Source: JAJPHC01 sp035255945
GTDB lineage: Bacteria > Acidobacteriota > Thermoanaerobaculia > Gp7-AA8
Assembly (NCBI GenBank): GCA_035255945.1
Contig: DATEZA010000123.1
Span: 16,514-80,513 of the forward strand
Length of the DNA: 64,000 nt
Direction of reading: 5' to 3'
Shown piece after piece: positions 56,824 to 64,000 of this stretch. The position numbers and the translations under genes were made by a program. Below the pieces are notes generated by a model. It saw only the letters and a list, made by a program, of their open reading frames with translations. It did no database searches and had not been told where the DNA came from. Position 1 is the stretch's first letter; every line of letters starts with the position of its first letter.

Positions 56824-57777
56824 CTAATCCTCCCGCAACGCGCTCTTGATCACATCCTCGAGCCCGTCCTTCGACCCGTCGTGCCTTTGCGTGTACACCG
56901 CGTCGAGCGCCTTCCGCGCGGAGGCGTTCAGCTGCGATTGCGTCTCCTTGCCGTCGCTCAGTGCGACTGCACGCGCGTAGCAGGTGATCACTTTGTCCAG
57001 TTTCTGATTCACCTGGTCGCGAAGGGCGTTCCCTTCCGGCGAAACGGCCTTGCCGGCGAAGGTCGACTGGTACTTCGTGATCAGAGGCTCGACCTCCGTT
57101 TTGTAGGTCAGTCCGCCGAGCAACTGGTACGTCGTCGCATCCGCGCTGAAGGTGTTCTTCGAACGCGTGACCTCGAGCAGATTGGCGACCGCCTGCTCCG
57201 GCGCGGTTTCGGCGCAGAACACGGCGCTGTAGTAGCGCAGACCGTCCGGCGCATCCTGCGCGGTCGTGAACGGCGCCCAGTCGTCCGTCGTCTTGCCGCT
57301 CTCGATCAGCTTGAGTGCGGCCTGCGAGGCGGCGAGCGATTCGGCGATGTGCGAATGGTCGCCCGCCTTCAGCAGCTTCACGCCGGCAAGCACGAGCGCG
57401 AGCTGTAAGCCGAGGTCGTCGGAATGGGCGGTGAGAAGCGGCTGTGCGGCGGCGAATGCCTGCGCCGGGTTGTTGTTCACCGCGTCGAAGAATGCGAGCT
57501 CGACCGCGTTGTCGTTCTGCTTCTGCCAGTCGCGAACCGTCGAGGCCGCGCTCCGGCTGTTCGGATCGGGACAGTTGCCGTAGATGCGAACGAACGATCT
57601 CGCGGTCTTGATGGCATCGCGCTGCTGCTTGGTGGTGCCGCGCGTCTGCATGATGAACGTGTTGAATAGCGTGTTCCTCGCGTTGACATCGCCGCACGAC
57701 GACGGCGGCAGTCCGGCGAAGAGGGACACGGTGGTAAAGGTCAAGAAGATGGAGAAGACGATTTTTGCCTTGATCAT
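56824..57777 (-). CDS. Secreted hypothetical helical protein
   Basis: A 317-residue exported protein (signal MIKAKIVFSIFLTFTTVSLFA). The mature part is helical and TPR-like (AVELAFFDAVNNNPAQAFAA, GLQLALVLAGVKLLKAGDHS, ALKLIESGKTTDDWAPFTTA), with a few cysteines. I cannot assign a family. No operon partner is evident. Confidence 0.65.
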   Translation of the reverse strand: MIKAKIVFSIFLTFTTVSLFAGLPPSSCGDVNARNTLFNTFIMQTRGTTKQQRDAIKTARSFVRIYGNCPDPNSRSAASTVRDWQKQNDNAVELAFFDAVNNNPAQAFAAAQPLLTAHSDDLGLQLALVLAGVKLLKAGDHSHIAESLAASQAALKLIESGKTTDDWAPFTTAQDAPDGLRYYSAVFCAETAPEQAVANLLEVTRSKNTFSADATTYQLLGGLTYKTEVEPLITKYQSTFAGKAVSPEGNALRDQVNQKLDKVITCYARAVALSDGKETQSQLNASARKALDAVYTQRHDGSKDGLEDVIKSALRED

Positions 57778-57839
57778 GGGTCACCCTTGCGCCTCTCTTC
57801 TTCAACTTTCATGCTCGCGCGGTTACCCTCGCGGTCACG

Positions 57840-58478
57840 ATGCAGCGAAACGTCGTCGACCGGACCAGACTGAACAGCAGCGCGACACTCCCCTTCCAGC
57901 TGCGGCTCGAGGATTTCGCGCTGGCGATGCAGGACGTGTACGACTTCTTCTACGACGTGAACGTCGGACTGGTGGCGAAGGGACTGGAGCGGCTCGATGA
58001 CATGCTGCGCCCGGCGAACATGTCGGGCACGATCTCGGACATGCTGACGGCGAGCCTCGCCAAACACTCGCGGACGCTGACGCAGAACCACTACCACAAT
58101 GGACATCCCGACCTCGTCGTCCGCGGCGTCTATCCCGCCAATGCCGTGCAAGCCGGCACGGACGGCGTGGAGATCAAGACGACGCGCAAAGCGGGCGGTG
58201 CTGTCGACACACACGGCGGCCGCGATCAGTGGATGTGCGTGTTCGTGTACGAGGTCGACAACAAATCAGAGCCCGCGCGCGAACGACGGCCGATGCGATT
58301 CACTGAGGTGTACCTGGGCCAGGTCTGCGAGGCCGACTTCCGCCGCAATCTGCGCGGAGAGAAGGGCACGCCGACGTCGACGTTGAATCGCGAAGCCATG
58401 AAGCGGCTTCGCGAGCACTGGATTTACACGCTGAACGCCGCCAACCTGGCAATCGCGTTCGACGCAATCGCGAAATAG
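57840..58478 (+). CDS. Probable type II restriction endonuclease
   Basis: A 212-residue protein with a PD-(D/E)xK core: Pro90-Asp91 in NGHPDLVVRG and Glu111-x-Lys113 in GVEIKTTRKAGG, followed by VDTHGGRDQWMCVFVYEVD. Its gene is convergent with, and overlaps by 55 nt, a DNA methyltransferase gene, which makes a restriction partner likely. Recognition site unknown. Confidence 0.75.
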   Translation: MQRNVVDRTRLNSSATLPFQLRLEDFALAMQDVYDFFYDVNVGLVAKGLERLDDMLRPANMSGTISDMLTASLAKHSRTLTQNHYHNGHPDLVVRGVYPANAVQAGTDGVEIKTTRKAGGAVDTHGGRDQWMCVFVYEVDNKSEPARERRPMRFTEVYLGQVCEADFRRNLRGEKGTPTSTLNREAMKRLREHWIYTLNAANLAIAFDAIAK

Positions 58479-59545
58479 CGCGGATCCTTCTCGATCCCGA
58501 TGCTGCGATAGCCGACCGCCTCCGCCGCGGCAAGCGTCGACCCCGAGCCTGCGAACGGATCGAGCACGATGCCCGTCCCGAGCGGCAGCACGCCACGCAC
58601 CAGCGCGCGGAGAAACGCCTGCGGCTTCAAACTCGGATGCGGCGCGAGGTCGCGCTCTTTCTTGTGCGTCGGCGACGACGGAATCACATCGCCGAACGGC
58701 TTGTCCGCCGACGGCCTCCGAAACCCGCCCGTCCCCCACTTCCGCAAGTTGTCCTGCACGCGCCCCTCGGGCTGTTTGCGGAACAGCACCCACGGCTCCC
58801 ACATCGAGCGCGGCATCACGCTCACACCGCTGAACTCTTCGTGCGCATGCTTCGGCCGGTCGCCGCCGCGCATCGTCATCACCAGCCGCACGATCTCGCC
58901 GCGCCGCTCCAGACCTGCTCGCGACAGCGCCGATGAAACGACGTGCGAGAGCAGCGGATTGCTCGCCACGACGACGTTCGCTCCCGGCACGAGCACCGGC
59001 AGCAGCGCCTGCGCCCACTCGAAAAAGAATCGCGACAACTCCTCGAGATCCTCGGCGGAGAGCACCGTGAAGCGCGGCAGCGGCGATCGCTTCGTGCCGT
59101 CGAAGCTCGGCGGAATGCGCCACACACCGCCCTTCCCCGCGCGCAACTTCTGCTGCTGCTCGGCGGTGTACTCGACGAGTCCGTACGGCGGATCGGTGAC
59201 CACGGCGTGGATCGAATTCGGCCTCTGTCCACGCAGCCATTCCATGCAATCCGCGCGAACCAGCGTCGCCTGTCCATGCTCGAAAACCTCGGCGTCCTGC
59301 AGAGTTTTCGGCCGTTTCTGCTCGCGCCCTTCGCTCGTGTCGCGCAACGCATATCGCCCGCGCGCCGTGTTGCGAAACAACGAGCCGGCGTTCAGTCGAA
59401 GATACGAGCGGATGCTCGACGGAGGCACGGAGCCGATCAGCTCCTGGACGCCGGTCTCGATGTCGGCGACGGAACAGCCGCGCGGGCGGGACGAGAGGAA
59501 GGCGAAGATCGCGTCACGAATCTCTCCCGGTCTTCGTCGCCGCAC
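58424..59545 (-). CDS. Site-specific DNA methyltransferase (N6/N4 type)
   Basis: A 373-residue methylase, cognate to the restriction gene. Residues 1-70 form a winged-helix-like domain (IRDAIFAFLSSRPRGCSVAD; SVPPSSIRSYLRL). The catalytic motif DPPY is at 118-121 and the SAM motif LDPFAGSGST near 337, with DPPY before FxGxG (beta-class order). Start GTG 59545 is 6 nt after the -10 of a strong promoter, giving a leaderless mRNA. A palindrome within the promoter suggests control by the methylase or another regulator. Confidence 0.87.
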   Translation of the reverse strand: MRRRRPGEIRDAIFAFLSSRPRGCSVADIETGVQELIGSVPPSSIRSYLRLNAGSLFRNTARGRYALRDTSEGREQKRPKTLQDAEVFEHGQATLVRADCMEWLRGQRPNSIHAVVTDPPYGLVEYTAEQQQKLRAGKGGVWRIPPSFDGTKRSPLPRFTVLSAEDLEELSRFFFEWAQALLPVLVPGANVVVASNPLLSHVVSSALSRAGLERRGEIVRLVMTMRGGDRPKHAHEEFSGVSVMPRSMWEPWVLFRKQPEGRVQDNLRKWGTGGFRRPSADKPFGDVIPSSPTHKKERDLAPHPSLKPQAFLRALVRGVLPLGTGIVLDPFAGSGSTLAAAEAVGYRSIGIEKDPRYFAIASNAIARLAAFSV

Positions 59546-59551
59546 GAGCTC

Positions 59552-59580
59552 AACTTAGACGTCTAGACGTCTTTTGTCAA
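59552..59580 (-). promoter_or_regulatory. Methylase promoter with 16-bp operator-like palindrome
   Basis: TTGACA (59580-59575), 17-bp spacer, TAAGTT (59557-59552). The spacer is almost filled by the perfect palindrome AGACGTCTAGACGTCT (59572-59557), itself two AGACGTCT units. Predicted transcription begins at the GTG start codon. Confidence 0.75.
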
Positions 59581-59584
59581 CGGC

Positions 59585-60709
59585 TCAGCGGCGGCGCATC
59601 AGCCAGCGCAGAACGCGGCTCGCCATCGGTCCGACCACCGGCGTCTGCAGGATGCGGTGCGACGCGCTCGTGACGCGCAGCATCCTGCCGTCGCGACTCC
59701 GAATATCGACCGCCAGCTGATGGAGAAACGCCGCCGCCGCGCGCTCCTCCGCGTGCACGTCGCCATTGGCGCCGTTCCGCGCATGCTCCTCGATCACCGA
59801 CTCATACAGCTCGAACAACGACTGATGCAGGAAGTCCGACGCAGCGGTCTGGCGGATGCGATCCGACACCGCGCGCGCATCGTTCGGGTCGTACAGCGCG
59901 AGCTCCGCGAGCAGCGACTCGACGGTCAGCGGCTGATTCAGCGTCCGAATGCCGAAGTTCAATCGACGCAGACGGTCGACGTCCGCGGAGCGCACCAGTC
60001 CGCCGAGTCCCGGCACATCGCACAGGATCACCGCCAGACCGGAGGCCATCGCCTCGAGCGCGCACTTCGCCTTCGCGAACGCGAGGTCGTATTGCCCGAG
60101 GATCGATTGCGGATCGAGGGACGTGTTGCCGGAGTAGGCGCCGAGCACGTCGAGCTCGATCGATGCGCGGCGGCACGCTTCGCGGATCGCCGGCAGAAAC
60201 GTCAACTCGTGCGCGGTGTTGCTGAACGCGACGGCGCGCCGAGGACGCGGAGGAAGCGGTGCACGCTGCGCGAATGTCGCGAGGTCGACCGCATTGAGCA
60301 GCACCGAGAGCCGTTCGAGCTCGACGCCTTCGCGCAGCATGAGGCGGTCCGCGCACGTGTCATCGACCGCGACATAGCGCAGGATGCGCGGAAAACGCGG
60401 CGTGCTTCGCTCGATTCCGCCCCAGCCGTGGCAAACGAAGATCGCCGGCACGTTCGGAAAGCGGAGCAACGCCGCCATCGTTTCGATCGGACTGTCGCCG
60501 TGAATGATGTCGATCGGTGCCGTGACGTTGTCGAGATCGTCGATCACCGGAATCGTGCGCTGCAGAAACTCGCGCGCCGCGTCGCCGAGATGCGTCGCGT
60601 AGACGACCGGCGAATGTCCGCGCGCGAGCAGCCAGAGCGCGAGATCGCGCTCGGAGGACTGCACGCCGCCCATCGCCGCAAGGTAGTGGGAGGCGATCAG
60701 AACGCGCAT
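59585..60709 (-). CDS. GT-B fold glycosyltransferase (GT4-like)
   Basis: A 374-residue glycosyltransferase. MRVLIASHYLAAMGGVQSSE is the typical N-terminal block with a Gly-rich loop; ILRYVAVDDTCADRLM and LLNAVDLATF separate the domains; FAKAKCALEAMASGLAVILC with Glu is the donor-site EX7E-type region. The sugar and acceptor are unknown. It overlaps the upstream PIG-L-like gene by 13 nt; glycosyltransferase plus PIG-L pairs often make and deacetylate an N-acetylsugar glycoside. Confidence 0.82.
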   Translation of the reverse strand: MRVLIASHYLAAMGGVQSSERDLALWLLARGHSPVVYATHLGDAAREFLQRTIPVIDDLDNVTAPIDIIHGDSPIETMAALLRFPNVPAIFVCHGWGGIERSTPRFPRILRYVAVDDTCADRLMLREGVELERLSVLLNAVDLATFAQRAPLPPRPRRAVAFSNTAHELTFLPAIREACRRASIELDVLGAYSGNTSLDPQSILGQYDLAFAKAKCALEAMASGLAVILCDVPGLGGLVRSADVDRLRRLNFGIRTLNQPLTVESLLAELALYDPNDARAVSDRIRQTAASDFLHQSLFELYESVIEEHARNGANGDVHAEERAAAAFLHQLAVDIRSRDGRMLRVTSASHRILQTPVVGPMASRVLRWLMRRR

Positions 60710-61440
60710 GAACGCCGATCGAGCGTGTTGCAGACCGCGTCGCGCAACGGGACGAGGTGCTCGTCGCGGCGGATGACGTGATCGTAGCGATGCGCCGCCA
60801 CGCGCTCCTCGCCGAAGCGCTCGTACAGCGGCCGCTCGTCGGCGCCGAGACGCCGCCAGTCCGTGACCGCGCACAGCGTCTCGTAGCGATACGCATCGCT
60901 GCCGTGCCGGGCCAGCAGCTCGGCGGCATCGGGCAGGATCGGCGCGTAACGGCGCGCGCGCTCCAGCTTCGCAGCGTACGCAGCGTCATCGAGCTCGATG
61001 ACCAGCTCGCCCTGGCGCGGATCGCCGACGACGGCGTATGCGTAGTGCTTCGCGTTTGATGACGACAGCTCGATCGCCGCGCCGGCGATCAGGCAGCAGA
61101 GATCGTGGACCGGGTTGTATCCCTCGACCGCGTCGGTCACGACGAGCGAGGGGCGCTGCTGCTCGATTGCGGACGCGAGCTCCGCGATGAGCGAAACGAG
61201 GAGCGCCGAGTTGCGCTCCGTGATCAGCGCGTATGCCTCGCGATCGGTGAGGCGGCCGAAGATGGCGCCCGGTTTCGCACCGAGCTCGCGCAGCAGCTCC
61301 GCCGTGCGATCGAGGCGCGGCTCGGCGGTGTGTCCGGAGCCGTCGGTCAAAACGTGGACGGCCGGTTTGGTGAGGGAGATCCAGCCTTGCAACAGCAGTT
61401 CGTGTCCGGGATGGGCGACCAGGAGAAATGGTGGGGTCAT
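60697..61440 (-). CDS. PIG-L/LmbE-family protein with altered active-site motif
   Basis: A 247-residue PIG-L-fold protein, normally a zinc N-acetylglucosaminyl deacetylase. The usual AHPDDE motif is AHPGHE (residues 9-14) here: the catalytic-base Asp is Gly and the zinc Asp is His. Later blocks VTDAVEGYNPVHDLCCLIAG keep a His-Asp pair that could bind metal. Either activity is lost or the metal site is rebuilt. ATG 61440 is chosen at the domain start. It is co-transcribed with the glycosyltransferase. Confidence 0.75.
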   Translation of the reverse strand: MTPPFLLVAHPGHELLLQGWISLTKPAVHVLTDGSGHTAEPRLDRTAELLRELGAKPGAIFGRLTDREAYALITERNSALLVSLIAELASAIEQQRPSLVVTDAVEGYNPVHDLCCLIAGAAIELSSSNAKHYAYAVVGDPRQGELVIELDDAAYAAKLERARRYAPILPDAAELLARHGSDAYRYETLCAVTDWRRLGADERPLYERFGEERVAAHRYDHVIRRDEHLVPLRDAVCNTLDRRSCAF

Positions 61441-61506
61441 GAGTGTCGCGAAAATTATGAGGGACTTTGCGCATTTATCGCGCGACTTCATTCAAAGGAG
61501 AGGTTC

Positions 61507-62451
61507 ATGCGTCCTTCTGCTGCGATTTTCTTCGCGATTGCTCTGTCCGCATCCGCCCAGTCGCCGGCGGTGAAGCCGTTCGAGATCAACATGGATCGCG
61601 TGAAGGTGTCGTCGTTCGGCGGCAACTTCGGCGGAACCGGCACCTACATCGTGCCAACGGTGCGCGTGCGCGTGTCGGTGCAGGGCTCGGTGTGGGCGAA
61701 GAGCGGCGGCGCGAAAGCGCACGGCAAGTACTTCGTCGCCGGCATCGATCGCGACGAAATGCAGGGCCTCGCGAAGACGCTGCAGGACGATCTCGTGACG
61801 AAGCTCCGCGCCGCCGGCTACACGGTGCTGACGTACGACGACATCAAGTCGGACGCGGATGTCGCCTCGCTCTCCCTCGATAAACCCGACTCGCGCTACG
61901 GCCTCCCGACCAGCGGCGGCCTCGGCACGCCGGTGACGTTCGTCGACGCGACGCCGAGCGACGCGCAGTCGTTCGCGAAACCGGTTCAGGGCCCGGCGTG
62001 GTCATTCCGCGGTCTCTCGAAATCGAAGAACGCGACGGTGATCATTCCGGAGCTGACGTTCACCACGCCGCAGATGTTCGGCCAGGCCGAGACCTCGGCG
62101 TGGACGGACAAAGCCGGCATCTCGACGGATCCGGCGATGATCTTCGAAGGTGCGACGGTGTACGGCATCACGCCGAAGGGCGGCGGTCCGGCGATCGCGG
62201 TGCAGCGGCACGGCAAGCGCACGGCGGCCGATGTCGCGGGCAAGATCACCAAGGCGAGCGAAGACAACTACCACGTCGCGCACGTCAGCGAATTCACCAC
62301 CGGCGACTTCGTGATGGAGCTCGACAAGCCGGTGTTCACCGGCGGAATCCTGCGCGTCGGTTATGCGATGAACGATCTCATCGTCGCGCAGGTGAAGAAG
62401 GAGCACCGCCCGAGCACGATCCCGCTGATGACGCCGCGACCGGACCGGTGA
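61507..62451 (+). CDS. Secreted hypothetical protein, 314 aa
   Basis: A protein with a signal peptide (MRPSAAIFFAIALSASAQ). ATG 61507 follows AAAGGAGAGGTTC. The mature part alternates beta-rich blocks (SSFGGNFGGTGTYIVPTVRV, NATVIIPELTFTTPQMFGQA) with a helical one (LAKTLQDDLVTKLRAAGYTV). The layout recalls outer-membrane-associated or CsgG-like assembly proteins, but this is only a guess. No partner is evident. Confidence 0.65.
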   Translation: MRPSAAIFFAIALSASAQSPAVKPFEINMDRVKVSSFGGNFGGTGTYIVPTVRVRVSVQGSVWAKSGGAKAHGKYFVAGIDRDEMQGLAKTLQDDLVTKLRAAGYTVLTYDDIKSDADVASLSLDKPDSRYGLPTSGGLGTPVTFVDATPSDAQSFAKPVQGPAWSFRGLSKSKNATVIIPELTFTTPQMFGQAETSAWTDKAGISTDPAMIFEGATVYGITPKGGGPAIAVQRHGKRTAADVAGKITKASEDNYHVAHVSEFTTGDFVMELDKPVFTGGILRVGYAMNDLIVAQVKKEHRPSTIPLMTPRPDR

Positions 62452-62484
62452 TGGCCATCATCACGCGTCCGTCCATCGGGAGAA

Positions 62485-62544
62485 TGTACGACAAGCTCTC
62501 AGCTTGTCGCCCCACGGGGGGCAAGCTGAGAGCTTGCCCTACAC
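62485..62544. repeat. GTGTAGGACAAGC-family palindrome
   Basis: TGTACGACAAGCTCTCAGC faces GCTGAGAGCTTGCCCTACA across a CCCC/GGGG loop; same family as 13796, 19514 and 31737. Confidence 0.8.
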
Positions 62545-62547
62545 TCC

Positions 62548-62731
62548 TCGCGCTGTTCTGCATCATCGCCGCTTCCTTCGCGTGATTCGCGATGTAGGTC
62601 CGGAAGAACGCGATGTGCGCCGCGGTGCGCGCGATGATGACCGCGCAGATCACGAAGATGACGAGCGAAGAGCGGCTCGATGTTCGACGGGATCACGTGG
62701 GACAGGCCGAAGATCAGTTTCCAGTTCATAG
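62548..62731 (-). pseudogene. Broken small membrane protein
   Basis: The minus-strand start MNWKLIFGLS is followed by VIPSNIEPLF with an internal deletion. The frame is then lost and resumes as VICAVIIARTAAHIAFFRTY and NHAKEAAMMQNSAR in another frame. The pieces look like one small protein with two membrane helices, now inactivated. Confidence 0.65.
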
Positions 62732-62969
62732 CTTCGCCGTCAGCACGTCGCGGATCTCGTTGTCGCTGAACATGCCGTCGGTGCGCAGCGCATAGGCGCA
62801 GTGCATCTCGAGCGGCTCTTCACGTTCTTCAGGCGGATCATTTTCAGAGTGTCGCGGACTGCCTCGCGCCGAGGTCGTCGACGCAGATCGTGCGCAGCGC
62901 CATGTTGAGGCGATGACATGAGATGTTGTCGAGGAAGTTCAGCCCCTCGGCATCATCCGCAAGACTCAT
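62727..62969 (-). pseudogene. Broken hypothetical gene with intact ribosome site
   Basis: ATG 62969 has AGGAGGT upstream. The frame MSLADDAEGLNFLDNISCHR then LNMALRTICVDDLGARQSAT ends early, and a second frame EEPLEMHCAYALRTDGMFSD NEIRDVLTAKL continues to a stop next to the following broken gene. A frameshift near 62840 separates them. It was probably the first gene of the operon with the fragment at 62548-62731. Confidence 0.55.
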
Positions 62970-63005
62970 GGGGCACCTCCTTCGTTCGATTGACGTGCGC
63001 GAAGC

Positions 63006-63131
63006 GCCACATCAATTCTGAATTCTTCATTTTGAATTCTGCGTTCTGCGTTCATCCAACGATCGCGTTTCTGCCATGCGCGCGGGATGAATGCAGAATT
63101 CAGAATTTCAGAATTTCAGAATTCAGAATTG
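63006..63131. repeat. AT-rich inverted repeat (GAATTC units)
   Basis: ATCAATTCTGAATTCTTC and GAATTCTGCGTTCTGCG on the left face repeated CAGAATT units (GAATTCAGAATTTCAGAATT...) ending in AATTGATGTGGCG on the right. The outer parts form a long inverted repeat with GCGCCACATCAATTCTGAAT. It fills the gap before the transporter gene; nothing else is seen there. Confidence 0.7.
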
Positions 63132-63202
63132 ATGTGGCGCTCCCGCGCACGTCATCTTGACACCCTCTCCCCCACCCTCCACCATGTGCGACGGTCCCGT
63201 TC

Positions 63203-64000
63203 GTGCTCACTGCACTCAAACGTATCGCGCTCGGCATCGCCGTCGTCGCAGCGGCGTCGATCGTCCTCCTCCTGTCCGACCTCCAACACCGCGAGCGCGC
63301 CGCGCGCAACCTCAATGCGAAGCACAAATGGAGGCTCTACTTCGTCCAGTACAACGACGTGATCGACGTCAAGGACGCGGAGCGCGGTGTGCTCGATGGA
63401 CTGCGCGAATCGGGACTCGAAGACGGCCGCGACTACGAGGTCAAGATCCTCAACGCGCAGGGCGACATGGCCACCGTCTCCGCGCTCATCGACGCCGCGC
63501 TCACCGATCGCGCCGACATGCTCATCACCTTCTCCACGCCGACGCTGCAGGCCGCGCTGCGCCGCGCGCAGAACGTGCCGGTCGTCTACAACTACGTCTC
63601 GTCCGGAATCAAAGCAGGCGCCGGCAAGAGCAACACCGATCACGCGCCGAACGTCACCGGCGTCAGCCTCCTCCCCGCGAACGACGAAGCGCTCGCGCTG
63701 CTGAAGACGAACTTCCCATCGATCCACAAAATCGGCACGCTCTACTGCCCCGCCGAGACGAACATGGTCAACGCGAAGATCGCGCTCGACGAATCGGCGA
63801 AACGCGCCGGCTTCGAAGTCGTCTACGTTCCCGCCGAGACCGCGACCGACGTCCCCGACGCCTCCGCCGCGCTGATGTCGCGCGACATCGACGCCGTCCT
63901 GCAGCTTCCCGGCAACCTCACCGCATCCGCATTCGGCAGCATCGGCGAGGCGGCGAGACGCGCGCACCTGCCGGTCTTCGCGTTCCAGAAATCGCAGGCC
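63203..64000 (+). CDS. ABC transporter substrate-binding protein (TrpX/PF04392-like), 5' part
   Basis: The frame is open from GTG 63203 to the right edge, so the gene is incomplete (266 codons seen). The N-terminus has one hydrophobic segment (IALGIAVVAAASIVLLL), a signal anchor. The binding-protein fold follows: RLYFVQYNDVIDVKDAERGV, then DYEVKILNAQGDMATVSALI, ADMLITFSTPTLQAAL, VPVVYNYVSSG, VTGVSLLPANDEALALL and IGTLYCPAETN. It resembles the tryptophan/tyrosine-type ABC binding family; the ligand is unproven. No Shine-Dalgarno is evident. Confidence 0.8.
   Translation, partial: MLTALKRIALGIAVVAAASIVLLLSDLQHRERAARNLNAKHKWRLYFVQYNDVIDVKDAERGVLDGLRESGLEDGRDYEVKILNAQGDMATVSALIDAALTDRADMLITFSTPTLQAALRRAQNVPVVYNYVSSGIKAGAGKSNTDHAPNVTGVSLLPANDEALALLKTNFPSIHKIGTLYCPAETNMVNAKIALDESAKRAGFEVVYVPAETATDVPDASAALMSRDIDAVLQLPGNLTASAFGSIGEAARRAHLPVFAFQKSQA

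Noticed and set aside
58569..59558. A 329-residue plus-strand open frame opposite the methylase
   Set aside because: It is antisense to well-supported methylase motifs and has no recognisable domain.

Overview
The window is 64 kb of high-GC, densely packed bacterial chromosome. A VWFA protein of the type described from Acidobacteriota (42136-43173), many small palindromic repeats, a TMTC-like/TPR membrane protein pair and many unassigned secreted proteins suggest an Acidobacteriota-like host. That placement is inference; there is no rRNA here to confirm it.

Layout. 1-44900 is mostly housekeeping and conserved genes in short operons with 1-4 nt overlaps. It holds an acetyl-CoA synthetase tail, fabG and a GT2 glycosyltransferase; two paralogous secreted proteins around a dead subtilase; tmk-holB; a cell-wall amidase with a GerMN lipoprotein; a threonine dehydratase-like enzyme; an SRPBCC/zinc alcohol dehydrogenase pair; the TMTC-like pair; a DHH phosphoesterase; Lrp plus an EamA exporter; queA, a MoaB-type gene and namZ; a pseudouridine synthase; and a large NtrY-like kinase. 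It continues with a CAP-domain protein and a flavin reductase, an mprF gene followed by two VirJ/AcvB-type hydrolases, an ABC exporter, an M64 peptidase, the VWFA protein and an MBL hydrolase.

44955-53996 is a genomic island in tRNA-Val(CAC). The last 45 bases of the tRNA recur exactly at 53896-53940, and clustered short repeats beside both ends look like recombinase arm sites. The cargo is a receptor-type Ser/Thr kinase with five Ig-like ectodomain repeats, a small DNA-binding-like protein, and a giant N-terminal nuclease-like/P-loop NTPase read in two frames. The NTPase resembles STAND-type antiphage proteins. I found no integrase.

54000-59580 is more accessory DNA: a lone Usp domain, a truncated tRNA-Gly, an RsbRD-type histidine kinase, a gene graveyard and a type II restriction-modification pair. 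The methylase promoter carries a 16-bp palindrome and seems to give a leaderless mRNA. 59585-64000 has a glycosyltransferase/PIG-L pair, a secreted protein, decayed genes and the start of an ABC substrate-binding protein.

Two themes run through the window. First, at least four families of short palindromic elements sit at gene ends. Some are inserted in frame inside genes (twice in the first TMTC-like gene, once in the NtrY-like kinase), and others supply C-termini or stop codons. Second, many first genes of transcription units have a TANNNT -10 box 5-10 nt before the start codon and no Shine-Dalgarno, suggesting widespread leaderless transcription. A probable structured small RNA with its own promoter and terminator lies at 6059-6249.
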